From the NCBI RefSeq assembly GCF_000026225.1, contig NC_011740.1, positions 1,798,001 through 1,862,000 on the forward strand: 64,000 nt of DNA, read 5' to 3'. The position numbers and the translations under genes were made by a program. Below the pieces are notes generated by a model that saw only the letters and a list, made by a program, of their open reading frames with translations, was not told where the DNA came from and did no database searches. Below, piece after piece: positions 10,476 through 19,769 of this stretch. Source of the DNA: Escherichia fergusonii ATCC 35469. Its GTDB lineage: Bacteria; Pseudomonadota; Gammaproteobacteria; Enterobacterales; Enterobacteriaceae. How positions within the stretch are numbered: the first letter of the stretch is position 1; each line of letters opens with the position of its first letter.

Positions 10476-12179
10476 ATGAAAACACCTGCACATCGCGCCC
10501 ATGCCACACTACCCGGAGCTTTAAAAACGGTTACCACTGCCCTACTCCTGAGTCTTGCCAGCCAGGCCGCGAACGCAGAGGAACTCGCTGATACGCCTTT
10601 GCAACCACCAGATATTCTGTTAGGGCCGCTGTTCAACGATGTTCAGAGTGCAAAACTCTTCCCGGATCAGAAAACCTTTGCCGATGCAGTGCCAAAAAGC
10701 GATCCATTGATGATTCTGGCAGATTACCGGATGCAACGTAATCAAAGCGGTTTTGATTTACGCCATTTTGTCAGCGTTAACTTTATTCTGCCAAAAGAAG
10801 GCGAAAAATATGTTCCTCCTGCGGGCCAATCACTACGTGAGCATATTGATGGCTTGTGGCCTGTACTAACCCGCACTACAGAGCGCACTGATAAATGGGA
10901 TTCGTTGTTACCGTTACCGGAACCTTATGTTGTGCCTGGTGGACGCTTTCGCGAGGTTTATTACTGGGACAGTTATTTCACCATGTTAGGGCTTGCCGAG
11001 AGTGGACACTGGGATAAAGTTGCAGACATGGTGGCGAATTTTGCCTGGGAAATCGATACCTTTGGTCATATCCCTAATGGCAACCGCAGTTATTACCTGA
11101 GCCGCTCACAACCACCCTTTTTCGCGTTTATGGTGGAGCTTCTGGCGCAAAACAAAGGGGATGATGCGCTGAAGCAATATCTGCCGCAGTTGCAAAAAGA
11201 GTATGCATACTGGATGGAAGGTACTGAGGATCTACAGCCAGGTGGACAAAATAAACGTGTAGTAAAACTGGAAGACGGCACTATTTTGAATCGATATTGG
11301 GATGATCGCGACACTCCACGCCCGGAATCCTGGAACGAAGATATTACGACCGCTAAAAGTAACCCTTCCCGCCCGGCCACTGAAGTTTATCGTGATCTGC
11401 GTTCAGCCGCAGCTTCCGGTTGGGATTTCAGTTCCCGCTGGATGGATAATCCACAACAACTGAGCACGATTCGTACTACCAGCATTGTTCCGGTCGATCT
11501 CAACGCCTTGTTATATAAGATGGAGAAGATACTTGCGCGTGCCAGCAAAGCTTCAGGTGATGAGGCGATGGCGAGCCAGTATGAAAATCTGGCAACGGCG
11601 CGTCAGAAAGCCATTGAGCACTATTTATGGAACGACAAAGAAGGTTGGTACGCCGACTACGATCTAAAAAGCCACAAAGTCCGTAATCAACTTACTGCGG
11701 CAGCTCTCTTTCCACTTTATGTCAACGCAGCGGGTAAAGACCGTGCAGTAAAAGTCGCTGAGGCGACCAGGGCCCATCTGTTACAGCCTGGTGGCCTTGC
11801 TACAACATCAGTAAAAAGTGGTCAACAGTGGGATGCGCCAAACGGCTGGGCGCCATTGCAATGGGTTGCTACTGAAGGTTTGCAAAATTACGGTCAGCAA
11901 GATGTAGCGATGGCAGTTACCTGGCGTTTTTTAACCAATGTTCAGCATACCTATGATCGTGATAAAAAACTGGTGGAAAAATATGATGTCAGTACCACCG
12001 GTACTGGCGGAGGGGGTGGGGAGTATCCATTACAAGATGGTTTTGGCTGGAGTAATGGTGTCACTCTGAAAATGCTCGATCTGGTATGCCCGAAAGAGAA
12101 GCCTTGCGATAACGTTCCCCCGGAACCGGTCACTGAATCAAACCTTCAACCGTCGCAAACTGGTACGACGGCTAACTAA
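10476..12179 (+). CDS. treA: Periplasmic trehalase
   Basis: Glycoside hydrolase family 37 enzyme that splits trehalose to two glucose molecules in the periplasm, letting the cell use trehalose at high osmolarity. The start with a good GAAGGAG site is ATG 10476, giving 567 residues. A Sec signal (positive start, hydrophobic core, cleavage near SQAANAEE, about residue 30) is present. Both family signatures are present: PGGRFREVYYWDSYF (about 158-172) and QWDAPNGWAP (about 446-455). The signal peptide and the C-terminal tail differ clearly from K-12. In K-12 the dha genes lie between ychF and treA; here the two are adjacent. Confidence 0.96.
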   Translation: MKTPAHRAHATLPGALKTVTTALLLSLASQAANAEELADTPLQPPDILLGPLFNDVQSAKLFPDQKTFADAVPKSDPLMILADYRMQRNQSGFDLRHFVSVNFILPKEGEKYVPPAGQSLREHIDGLWPVLTRTTERTDKWDSLLPLPEPYVVPGGRFREVYYWDSYFTMLGLAESGHWDKVADMVANFAWEIDTFGHIPNGNRSYYLSRSQPPFFAFMVELLAQNKGDDALKQYLPQLQKEYAYWMEGTEDLQPGGQNKRVVKLEDGTILNRYWDDRDTPRPESWNEDITTAKSNPSRPATEVYRDLRSAAASGWDFSSRWMDNPQQLSTIRTTSIVPVDLNALLYKMEKILARASKASGDEAMASQYENLATARQKAIEHYLWNDKEGWYADYDLKSHKVRNQLTAAALFPLYVNAAGKDRAVKVAEATRAHLLQPGGLATTSVKSGQQWDAPNGWAPLQWVATEGLQNYGQQDVAMAVTWRFLTNVQHTYDRDKKLVEKYDVSTTGTGGGGGEYPLQDGFGWSNGVTLKMLDLVCPKEKPCDNVPPEPVTESNLQPSQTGTTAN

Positions 12180-12186
12180 TTATTTG

Positions 12187-12206
12187 AACGGCCCCGCAGG
12201 GCCGTT
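12187..12206. terminator. Terminator between treA and ymgE
   Basis: Perfect 8-base stem AACGGCCC/GGGCCGTT with a CGCA loop followed by T residues, located between the converging ends of treA and ymgE. Confidence 0.88.
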
Positions 12207-12216
12207 TTCAGGTAAG

Positions 12217-12471
12217 TTATTCCCGTCGCAGGAGGCGAAATACGCCCAGCACCAGGATCGCGCCAACCACCGCGACGAGGAAACTATGCAGGTTAAATCC
12301 ACTGATGCTGCCGCCAATACCAAACATGGTCGCCAGCCAGCCGCCGACCACCGCACCGACAATACCGAGAATACAGGTCAGGAAAAATCCCCCGCCATCG
12401 CGCCCCGGCATGATCAGCTTGGCGATAACCCCTGCAATCAAACCAAATATAATCCAGGCAATAATTCCCAT
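12217..12471 (-). CDS. ymgE: GlsB/YeaQ/YmgE family small membrane protein
   Basis: Predicted 84-residue inner-membrane protein that is glycine-rich and very hydrophobic (GIIAWIIFGLIAGVIAKLIMPG, then GILGIVGAVVGGWLATMFG-type segments), ending in LRRE. It is nearly identical to K-12 YmgE (transglycosylase-associated protein family). The role is not established; the family is stress-induced. I chose ATG 12471 over an upstream in-frame start because it gives the family N-terminus. K-12 has ycgY next to it; that gene is not seen here. Confidence 0.92.
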   Translation of the reverse strand: MGIIAWIIFGLIAGVIAKLIMPGRDGGGFFLTCILGIVGAVVGGWLATMFGIGGSISGFNLHSFLVAVVGAILVLGVFRLLRRE

Positions 12472-12818
12472 GTTCAGACCCTCTTTCCAGTGAATCCGGC
12501 GCAAGAGGTTCTTGCGTCAGCATTCTAATTATAGGCAACGCCGTGATCTGCGTGGTTTAAGCACAAATCAAAATCAAAATTTCGGGACTGATGACAAACC
12601 TATAATGGCCTGATGCACTACATTTATCTGGCCAACTTATCAGATTCAACATATTGAATTTAAGAGATATTACAAACCAGGTAAGACGTTAACGCCGTAT
12701 CCGTTATAAACATGCGCATTTGGTCACCAATCTTAAATTTCATTCATTGGTATTAACTTTTTCCCGCTGCTGCCGATAACCCAAGGACAGTCTGTCAGAC
12801 AACCAGGAGTTTTTCCGC
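12472..12818. other. ymgE/ycgR intergenic region
   Basis: About 350 bases between divergent ymgE and ycgR. It contains the FliA promoter for ycgR near its right end (listed separately). The rest is AT-rich with no convincing gene or repeat. Confidence 0.6.
12753..12779 (+). promoter_or_regulatory. Sigma-28 (FliA) promoter of ycgR
   Basis: TTAACTTT, 11 bases, then GCCGATAA: a near-perfect match to the FliA consensus TAAAGTTT-N11-GCCGATAA. It lies about 40 bases upstream of the ycgR GTG. K-12 ycgR is a class 3 flagellar gene, so expression with the flagellar regulon is expected. Confidence 0.9.
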
Positions 12819-13553
12819 GTGAGTCATTACCATGAGCAGTTCCTGAAGAGTAATCCGTTAGCCGTTCTCGGTGTACTGCGTGATCTACACAAAGCCCAGG
12901 TACCGCTGCGTATTTCGTGGAACTCCGGGCAATTCATCAGCAAAATTCTACTGGTGACGCCTGATACGTTGATTATGGATTTTGGTAGTCAGGTGGCAGA
13001 AAATATCGCCGTTAAAAATGCGCAAAATATAACGATCACGGCGGAAACTCAGGGCGCTAAAGTAGAGTTTATGCTGGAAACATTACCTGACGGTGAATAT
13101 CAGCAACTTCCCGCATTTATCAGTCCTTTGCCGCAATCATTATGGTTTGTCCAGCGAAGAAAATATTTCCGTATCTCCGCGCCTCTTCATCCTCCTTATT
13201 ACTGCACAGCACAATTACCTGATAATTCGAAGTTACGTTGTCGACTGTACGATCTTTCGCTGGGGGGAATGGGCGTATTACTGGAGACTGCGCCACCCGA
13301 AAACTTGCAGGAAGGAATGCAATTTTCGCATATGGAGGTCAATATGGGGCAATGGGGTATTTTCCATTTTGACGCTCAGCTTTTGTCGATAAGTGAACGC
13401 GTTATCGTCGCCAGTAAAAATGAGACCGTCACCACTCCCCGCCTTAGCTTTCGTTTTCTCAACGTCGGCCCGGCGATGGAGCGGGAATTACAGCGGATTA
13501 TATTTTCCCTTGAACGGGAAGAGCGCGAACGCGCCAGTAAAGTGCGTAACTAA
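12819..13553 (+). CDS. ycgR: Cyclic-di-GMP-binding flagellar brake protein YcgR
   Basis: Binds cyclic-di-GMP and then contacts the flagellar motor to slow swimming. The 244 residues match the K-12 length. An N-terminal YcgR-N domain (about 5-108) is followed by a PilZ domain (about 110-235). Both c-di-GMP motifs are present: RRKYFR (about 113-118) and DLSLGGMG (about 144-151). Start is GTG 12819 with CCAGGAG upstream. The preceding sigma-28 promoter ties it to flagellar expression. Confidence 0.95.
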   Translation: MSHYHEQFLKSNPLAVLGVLRDLHKAQVPLRISWNSGQFISKILLVTPDTLIMDFGSQVAENIAVKNAQNITITAETQGAKVEFMLETLPDGEYQQLPAFISPLPQSLWFVQRRKYFRISAPLHPPYYCTAQLPDNSKLRCRLYDLSLGGMGVLLETAPPENLQEGMQFSHMEVNMGQWGIFHFDAQLLSISERVIVASKNETVTTPRLSFRFLNVGPAMERELQRIIFSLEREERERASKVRN

Positions 13554-13564
13554 GTACCAGGACG

Positions 13565-14176
13565 CTACATTTCATCCAGCGCGCGTTGCAGTTTCCAGAT
13601 GTAACGCGGCGCCTGAGGTGCCGGATGATTTTTTGCCACATGGTCAAAAAACTCATCTGCGCTCAGATCATTGATTTTAGTGATCGCCTTTTTGCGATCA
13701 GATGAAAAGGTCCGTAGCAATGCCCCCGCACCGTTGGCATAGGAGACCACCAGCGCATATTGTAAAACCTGCGGATCTTTAATCCCGGCAAGGGGGCCGG
13801 TTTCCAGAATGTTCAAATAAGCTGCCCCCATGGAGATGTTTCGCTCCGGGTTTTTTAGCTCACTGGTCGTCGGTTCACCACTCCAGCCCATACGGCGATA
13901 AACATCACGACCGGATGTTGAGGCTTTGAGTTGCATCAGGCCAACAGCATTCGATTTACTGACTGCGTTAGGATTACCGCCAGACTCAATGGCAATAATC
14001 GCAGTAATTAACTGCGGATCGACATTCCAGGCCGCTCCGGCCTTTTGGCTTATCGGCATCCACTGCATTGCGCGCTGTACCGGGACTTTGGCATTCCATG
14101 GAGGATTTTCATAATCTCTCTTCGTCGCACAACCAGCGAGTAACACAACTAAAAAGGCAAACCATCTCAATTTCAC
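13565..14176 (-). CDS. emtA: Endo-type membrane-bound lytic murein transglycosylase A
   Basis: Outer-membrane lipoprotein that cleaves the MurNAc-GlcNAc bond of peptidoglycan, forming 1,6-anhydromuramic ends. I place the start at GTG 14176 (VKLRWFAFL), giving 203 residues as in K-12 and putting the lipobox LAGC at residues 13-16. The SLT (family 1) domain has the catalytic Glu in IIAIESGGNPNA and the motifs VGLMQLKASTSGRD and MGAAYLNIL. It is convergent with ycgR and divergent from ldcA, another murein-turnover enzyme. Confidence 0.94.
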   Translation of the reverse strand: MKLRWFAFLVVLLAGCATKRDYENPPWNAKVPVQRAMQWMPISQKAGAAWNVDPQLITAIIAIESGGNPNAVSKSNAVGLMQLKASTSGRDVYRRMGWSGEPTTSELKNPERNISMGAAYLNILETGPLAGIKDPQVLQYALVVSYANGAGALLRTFSSDRKKAITKINDLSADEFFDHVAKNHPAPQAPRYIWKLQRALDEM

Positions 14177-14274
14177 TTCGTCTATCCTTATGCCGGAATT
14201 TGTCTCTGAGGTGACAACACAATACCTACGCGGCATGATATACATTTGCATTCAGTTGTCAGCAAGGAATTGCC

Positions 14275-15189
14275 ATGTCTCTGTTTCATTTAATTGCTCC
14301 ATCAGGTTATTGCATCAATCAAGAGGCCGCCTGGCGCGGTGTTCAACGCCTGACAGAAGCTGGTCATCAGGTGAATAATTCAGACGTTATTTACCGACGC
14401 TATCAACGTTTTGCTGGTACAGAGACAGAGCGGCTGGCAGATATCAATGCCCTCGCCCATCTTGATCTCCCCAATACCATCGTACTGGCCGTACGTGGTG
14501 GTTATGGTGCCAGTCGAATCCTGGCCGGGATCGACTGGTCGGCATTGATTGCACGGCAGTTGCATAACCCATTACTCATTTGTGGGCACAGTGATTTCAC
14601 TGCAATTCAGTGTGGGTTACTGGCAAAAGGCAACGTGATTACTTTCAGCGGCCCCATGCTGGCAGCAAATTTTGGCGCAGAAACACTCAATGAGTTTACG
14701 GCTCACCATTTCTGGCTGGCATTGCGTAACAAAACATTCACCGTCGAGTGGCAAGGTGAAGGCCCTTCTTGTCAGACAGAAGGAACATTGTGGGGGGGAA
14801 ATCTGGCAATGTTGATTTCATTAATAGGCACTCCGTGGATGCCAAATATCAGTAACGGCATTCTGGTTCTGGAGGATATTAATGAACATCCATTCCGGGT
14901 TGAGCGGATGCTATTACAGTTACTTGAAGCTGGAATATTAGATCGTCAAAAAGGGATTGTTCTCGGTAGTTTTAGCGGTAGTGCTCCCAATGATTACGAT
15001 GCCGGTTATTCCCTGCAAAGTGTGTTTGATTTTCTGCGGTCACGCCTCTCTGTTCCACTGCTTACTGGGTTAGATTTCGGTCATGAGCAACGCACGGTCA
15101 CTTTACCTTTGGGGGCTCACGCAGTACTGAGAAATAATCAAAATGGCACCCAGTTAATCCTTAGCGGTCATCCTGTTCTGAAATCTTAA
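14275..15189 (+). CDS. ldcA: Murein tetrapeptide L,D-carboxypeptidase
   Basis: Cytoplasmic serine peptidase of family S66 that removes the terminal D-alanine from recycled murein tetrapeptides. The 304 residues equal K-12. The nucleophile Ser lies in CGHSDFTAIQ (about 104-113), with the later Glu (LEDINEHPFRVER, about 199-211) and His (TGLDFGHEQRT, about 264-274) completing the Ser-Glu-His triad. It is divergent from emtA, and the pairing fits murein recycling. Confidence 0.95.
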   Translation: MSLFHLIAPSGYCINQEAAWRGVQRLTEAGHQVNNSDVIYRRYQRFAGTETERLADINALAHLDLPNTIVLAVRGGYGASRILAGIDWSALIARQLHNPLLICGHSDFTAIQCGLLAKGNVITFSGPMLAANFGAETLNEFTAHHFWLALRNKTFTVEWQGEGPSCQTEGTLWGGNLAMLISLIGTPWMPNISNGILVLEDINEHPFRVERMLLQLLEAGILDRQKGIVLGSFSGSAPNDYDAGYSLQSVFDFLRSRLSVPLLTGLDFGHEQRTVTLPLGAHAVLRNNQNGTQLILSGHPVLKS

Positions 15190-15285
15190 AAAAAACGTGA
15201 ATAAGCGTTAACTATCCCGCTGTTTCGGTCGTTAATATGGTAGTGTTGTTACTACGAAACAGCGTAATTTGGGAGAAACATAACG

Positions 15286-17019
15286 TTGGATGCCACGACG
15301 ATCATCAGTCTGTTTATTTTAGGGTCAGTGCTTGTTACCTGCAGTATTCTCCTCAGTTCGTTTTCTTCACGTCTTGGCATTCCTATTCTGGTTATCTTTT
15401 TGGCGATCGGTATGCTCGCCGGGGTCGATGGTGTCGGCGGTATTCCATTCGATAATTATCCCTTCGCTTATATGGTCAGCAACCTCGCACTGGCGGTCAT
15501 TTTACTTGATGGCGGAATGCGTACCCAGGCCAGCTCGTTTCGTGTTGCTCTCGGCCCGGCACTCTCCCTCGCGACCGTGGGTGTGCTGATCACCTCAGGC
15601 CTGACGGGCATGATGGCAGCCTGGTTATTTAATCTCGATTTGATCGAAGGATTATTAATTGGCGCAATTGTCGGTTCTACCGATGCTGCGGCAGTGTTTT
15701 CGCTGCTTGGTGGTAAAGGGCTTAACGAACGTGTTGGATCTACACTGGAAATAGAATCTGGCAGTAATGATCCGATGGCGGTGTTTTTAACCATTACGCT
15801 GATTGAAATGATCCAGCATCACGAAACAGGAGTCAGCTGGACCTTTGCATTGGATATTCTGCAACAGTTCGGCCTGGGTATCCTGTTGGGTCTGGGAGGT
15901 GGCTATTTACTTCAGCAGATGATTAACCGTATCGCCCTGCCTGCCGGGCTTTATCCAATGCTGGCATTAAGCGGCGGTATCCTGATTTTTGCGCTGACTA
16001 CAGCACTTGAAGGCAGTGGCATTCTGGCAGTTTATCTATGTGGTTTCCTGCTCGGCAACCGACCGATTCGCAACCGCTACGGGATATTGCAAAACTTCGA
16101 CGGTCTGGCGTGGCTGGCGCAAATCGCCATGTTCCTGGTGCTCGGTTTACTGGTTAATCCTTCTGATCTGCTACCGATTGCTATTCCAGCACTACTTCTT
16201 TCCGCGTGGATGATTTTCTTTGCCCGTCCACTGTCAGTCTTTGCCGGACTTCTGCCTTTCCGCGGTTTTAATCTACGGGAACGTATTTTTATCAGTTGGG
16301 TCGGCTTACGCGGAGCTGTACCTATTATTCTTGCGGTCTTTCCGATGATGGCCGGCCTGGATAATTCTCGTCTGTTCTTTAATGTGGCCTTCTTTGTGGT
16401 CTTAATTTCACTGTTGTTTCAGGGAACGTCTCTCTCCTGGGCAGCAAAAAAAGCGAAAGTCGTGGTGCCTGCCGTTGGTTGGCCCGTCTCCCGCGTTGGT
16501 CTGGATATTCACCCGGAAAACCCGTGGGAACAGTTTGTTTATCAATTGAGTGCCGATAAATGGTGTGTCGGTGCAGCATTACGCGATCTGCATATGCCCA
16601 AAGACACACGAATAGCGGCACTGTTTCGCGACAACGTGCTGTTGCATCCCTCGGGCAGTACCCGCCTGCGTGAAGGTGATGTACTTTGTGTGATTGGTCG
16701 TGAACGCGATCTTCCGGCGCTGGGCAAATTATTTAGTCAATCACCGCCTGTGGCCCTGGATCAGCGTTTCTTTGGTGATTTTATTCTTGAAGGGAGCGCC
16801 AAATTTGCTGATGTGGCGATTATTTATGGCCTCGATGCGGGCACTGAATATCGTGATAAACAACAGACGCTGGGCGAGATTGTACAGCAACTACTCGGGG
16901 CCGCCCCGGTTGTGGGTGACCAGGTAGAATTCGCGGGGATGATTTGGACGGTTGCTGAAAAAGAGGATAATCAGGTCATGAAAGTGGGCGTTCGTGTCGC
17001 CGATGAGATTGCCGAATAA
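15286..17019 (+). CDS. cvrA: K+/H+ antiporter CvrA (NhaP2, CPA1 family)
   Basis: Inner-membrane cation/proton antiporter required in K-12 for cell-volume regulation at low osmolarity. The 577 residues begin with a TTG start, as in K-12. About 12-13 membrane segments cover roughly 1-390, with the ion-site region STDAAAVFSLL and ESGSNDPMAVFL (about 130-165). A TrkA-C domain (about 400-485) and a CorC/HlyC domain (about 490-577) follow on the cytoplasmic side. Also called nhaP2 or ycgO. Confidence 0.95.
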   Translation: MDATTIISLFILGSVLVTCSILLSSFSSRLGIPILVIFLAIGMLAGVDGVGGIPFDNYPFAYMVSNLALAVILLDGGMRTQASSFRVALGPALSLATVGVLITSGLTGMMAAWLFNLDLIEGLLIGAIVGSTDAAAVFSLLGGKGLNERVGSTLEIESGSNDPMAVFLTITLIEMIQHHETGVSWTFALDILQQFGLGILLGLGGGYLLQQMINRIALPAGLYPMLALSGGILIFALTTALEGSGILAVYLCGFLLGNRPIRNRYGILQNFDGLAWLAQIAMFLVLGLLVNPSDLLPIAIPALLLSAWMIFFARPLSVFAGLLPFRGFNLRERIFISWVGLRGAVPIILAVFPMMAGLDNSRLFFNVAFFVVLISLLFQGTSLSWAAKKAKVVVPAVGWPVSRVGLDIHPENPWEQFVYQLSADKWCVGAALRDLHMPKDTRIAALFRDNVLLHPSGSTRLREGDVLCVIGRERDLPALGKLFSQSPPVALDQRFFGDFILEGSAKFADVAIIYGLDAGTEYRDKQQTLGEIVQQLLGAAPVVGDQVEFAGMIWTVAEKEDNQVMKVGVRVADEIAE

Positions 17020-17029
17020 ACTCATCATT

Positions 17030-17058
17030 ACCGGAGAGAGACGACTGTCTTCTCCGGT
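17030..17058. terminator. Hairpin between cvrA and dadX
   Basis: Inverted repeat ACCGGAGA/TCTCCGGT with a 13-base spacer between two convergent genes. It has no long T tract, so it is only a likely terminator. Confidence 0.55.
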
Positions 17059-17067
17059 ATGAATGCG

Positions 17068-18138
17068 TTACACTGTCACTACTGGCACACGCAGTGCCAG
17101 AGCACACATCAACTCATAGCCCACTGTACCCGCCGCGGCTGCCACGTCATCAATTTTGATCTCCTTACCCCACAGTTCTACTGGCGTACCTATTCCTGCC
17201 TGCGGACAAGGTGTTAAATCCACCGCCAGCATATCCATTGAAACGGTGCCAACGGTAATGGTTCGCACACCATCCACCAGTACCGGCGTACCCGTTGGGG
17301 CATGACGGGGGTAACCATCGGCATAGCCCGCAGCAACAATACCGATCCGTTGCTCACCGCTGGCGGTGTAACGCCCGCCATAGCCAACACGATCTCCAGC
17401 TTTTAATGTCTGAACTCCGATAATTTCACTGCTGAGCGTCATAACAGGTTTAAGCCCGGTATTGGCGATATCACACCAGTGTCCCGTAGGCGAAGCACCA
17501 TACAAAATGATCCCCGGACGTACCCAGTCAAAATGCGCTTGCGGATGCCAAAGTGTTGCCGCGGAGTTAGCCAGCGAACGACGGCACTCCATCCCTTCAC
17601 TGGCTTGTTCCACCTTTTCCAGTGCCTGAACAATACCTTCAGGATGTTCGGCATCAGCAAAATGCGACATCAGCGTCATTTCTCCGACATTGCTCATCCC
17701 CCGCAGTTGTTGCCAGACAGTGGGTATCTTTTCGGGAGGAAATCCCAGGCGGTTCATGCCACTGTTGACTTTCACATAGATATCAAGCGGGGCATTCAGA
17801 CGGGCATTCTGCAATGCTTTAAGCTGCCAGTTGCTGTGAACACTCGTTGTGAGACGATACTTGTCATAGACTGCTAAATCATCAGCATGGAAAAAACCCT
17901 CAAGCATCAGAATGGGCCCTTTCCAGCCGCGTTCGCGCAGTGTCACCGCATCTTCAATGTTGAGTAATGCAAAGCCATCTGTCGAGGCAAGTGCATTCCA
18001 TATACGTTCGATCCCATGTCCATAGGCATTGGCTTTTACCACTGACCAGACGCGCGCATCAGGCGCAGCCCGGCGGACAATCGCCAGATTTTGTTTCAAC
18101 GCCTGTAAATCAACACTGGCCTGTATAGGTCGCGTCAT
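17068..18138 (-). CDS. dadX: Catabolic alanine racemase
   Basis: Pyridoxal-phosphate enzyme converting L-alanine to D-alanine so that DadA can oxidise it. The 356 residues match K-12. The PLP-binding Lys lies in SVVKANAYGHG (about residues 32-42). The opposing catalytic Tyr lies in RVGYGGRYTAS (about 250-260), and MLAVDL follows. It is 11 bases downstream of dadA, the dadAX operon for alanine catabolism, controlled by Lrp and CRP in K-12. Confidence 0.96.
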   Translation of the reverse strand: MTRPIQASVDLQALKQNLAIVRRAAPDARVWSVVKANAYGHGIERIWNALASTDGFALLNIEDAVTLRERGWKGPILMLEGFFHADDLAVYDKYRLTTSVHSNWQLKALQNARLNAPLDIYVKVNSGMNRLGFPPEKIPTVWQQLRGMSNVGEMTLMSHFADAEHPEGIVQALEKVEQASEGMECRRSLANSAATLWHPQAHFDWVRPGIILYGASPTGHWCDIANTGLKPVMTLSSEIIGVQTLKAGDRVGYGGRYTASGEQRIGIVAAGYADGYPRHAPTGTPVLVDGVRTITVGTVSMDMLAVDLTPCPQAGIGTPVELWGKEIKIDDVAAAAGTVGYELMCALALRVPVVTV

Positions 18139-18149
18139 TTCGTTTCCTT

Positions 18150-19448
18150 TTAGTTATGAACACCGTGCAAATGACGCGGTCTTGCCGGGCTAAAACCACT
18201 GCTGTAACGCGCCACGCTCAGATCATCGTAAGGAATAGCCGGGGTACGGCCAGAAAGAATGTCACTCAGTAATTGCCCGGAACCACAAGCCATTGTCCAG
18301 CCCAGTGTACCGTGCCCTGTGTTTAACCATAAATTTTTGAAACTTGTACGCCCCACCACAGGTGTACCATCTGGCGTCATTGGACGCAGGCCCGTCCAGA
18401 AAGTCGCCTGCTCAATATGCCCCCCCCGTGGGTAGAGATCACGTACCACCATTTCCAGCGTTTCGCGGCGCGGTTGCAGCAGTTCGGTATTAAAACCAAC
18501 AATTTCCGCCATACCACCGACACGTATACGATTATCAAAGCGGGTAATCGCAATTTTGTAAGTTTCATCAAGAATAGTGGAAACTGGCGCGCCATCTTCG
18601 TTTGCAACCGGAATGGTTAAGGAATACCCCTTAAGCGGATAAACCGGAATATCGACGATTCCTTTCAACATTGCCGTAGAATAAGATCCAAAGGCCATCA
18701 CGTAGGCATCAGCTTTAATGACCTCATCACCACATTTCACACCGTAAATTTGCTCACCTTCAAACAACAGTTTGTCTACTGGTGTATTAAAGCGGAACTT
18801 CACACCAGCCTGCTCCGCCATCTGCGCGAGTCGCTGGGTAAACAGTTGGCAGTCACCTGTTTCATCATTTGGTAAGCGCAATCCCCCAGTCAGTTTATGT
18901 GCGACAGCTGCCAGTGCCGGTTCAACTTCTGCCAGGCGATTTGATTCAAGCAACTGATATGGTACGCCTGCATCTTCCAGAACTGCGATATCACGAGTGG
19001 CGTTTTCAAACTGTTGTTCAGTCCGAAACAACTGCAATGTGCCACCCTGACGACCTTCATATTCAATTCCTGTCGCGGCACGCAACTCTTTCAGGCAATC
19101 ACGACTGTACTCCGCCAGGCGCACCATGCGCCCTTTGTTTTCCATATAGTGGCTGGTATCGCAGTTACGCAGCATTTGCCACATCCATTTTAACTGGAAC
19201 TGAGTACCGTCCAGACGCACTGCCAGTGGCGCATGGCGCTGGAACATCCATTTAATGGCTTTCAGTGGTACGCCTGGTGCCGCCCATGGTGCCGCATACC
19301 CCGGAGAAATTTGCCCGGCATTGGCAGCACTGGTTTCCAGTGCCGGGCCAGGCTCACGATCAATGACAGTGACGTCATGTCCTGCCTGACTCAAATACCA
19401 GGCGCTGGTCACGCCAACCACACCACTTCCCAGTATGACAACTCGCAT
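18150..19448 (-). CDS. dadA: D-amino acid dehydrogenase
   Basis: Membrane-associated flavoenzyme that oxidises D-alanine and other D-amino acids to the oxo-acid and passes electrons to the respiratory chain. The FAD-binding GSGVVGVTSAWYL is at about residues 7-19 and the C-terminal FAD contact at NTGHGTLGWTMACGSG (about 390-405). I use the ATG at 19448 (MRVVILGSG, 432 residues as in K-12) rather than the one two codons earlier. First gene of dadAX; a CRP site lies about 90 bases upstream. Confidence 0.95.
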   Translation of the reverse strand: MRVVILGSGVVGVTSAWYLSQAGHDVTVIDREPGPALETSAANAGQISPGYAAPWAAPGVPLKAIKWMFQRHAPLAVRLDGTQFQLKWMWQMLRNCDTSHYMENKGRMVRLAEYSRDCLKELRAATGIEYEGRQGGTLQLFRTEQQFENATRDIAVLEDAGVPYQLLESNRLAEVEPALAAVAHKLTGGLRLPNDETGDCQLFTQRLAQMAEQAGVKFRFNTPVDKLLFEGEQIYGVKCGDEVIKADAYVMAFGSYSTAMLKGIVDIPVYPLKGYSLTIPVANEDGAPVSTILDETYKIAITRFDNRIRVGGMAEIVGFNTELLQPRRETLEMVVRDLYPRGGHIEQATFWTGLRPMTPDGTPVVGRTSFKNLWLNTGHGTLGWTMACGSGQLLSDILSGRTPAIPYDDLSVARYSSGFSPARPRHLHGVHN

Positions 19449-19536
19449 AGCCACTCCGATAACGGTAAAAGAACAATAAACTAATTACATCTTGATAACT
19501 CAGATGAAAATATTATTCAACATATGGCTTTTTTAT

Positions 19537-19552
19537 GGTGAGCTGGCTCACA
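19537..19552. promoter_or_regulatory. CRP-binding site upstream of dadA
   Basis: GGTGA-GCTGGC-TCACA matches the CRP consensus TGTGA-N6-TCACA at 9 of 10 positions. K-12 dadAX is activated by CRP, so this probably serves dadA. Its exact distance to the transcription start is not known from the sequence. Confidence 0.75.
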
Positions 19553-19711
19553 TCTCCCTGTAATCATGGGAATATCGCAACTTTGGTATCTCCTGCTGAA
19601 GGGGGATTTTATCCAGCATAAAATAGCGTATATACCCTCATCTCTGGCACTCCAGTTATGTGAAATCGCAAAGAAAAAATTTCTCATCGTCACGGTTTTT
19701 AACAAGGTGTT

Positions 19712-19718
19712 CTATGCT
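19712..19718 (+). promoter_or_regulatory. Likely sigma-S -10 element of ycgB
   Basis: CTATGCT resembles the extended -10 preferred by sigma-S (CTATACT). It lies about 50 bases before the ycgB ATG. ycgB is a known sigma-S-dependent gene in K-12; the assignment here is inference. Confidence 0.45.
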
Positions 19719-19769
19719 TGAAATGAGGTGCTCCACACAGAGAGCGCCGCCAACAATGAGGGTGCGCGT

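Larger units (their letters stand above)
19449..19769. promoter_or_regulatory. dadA/ycgB divergent regulatory region
   Basis: This 321-base region separates two divergent genes. It holds a CRP-type site (19537-19552) and a sigma-S-like -10 element CTATGCT (19712-19718) ahead of ycgB. Reading frames entering it from both sides have no family support. Lrp sites are known here in K-12, but I could not define them by eye. Confidence 0.6.
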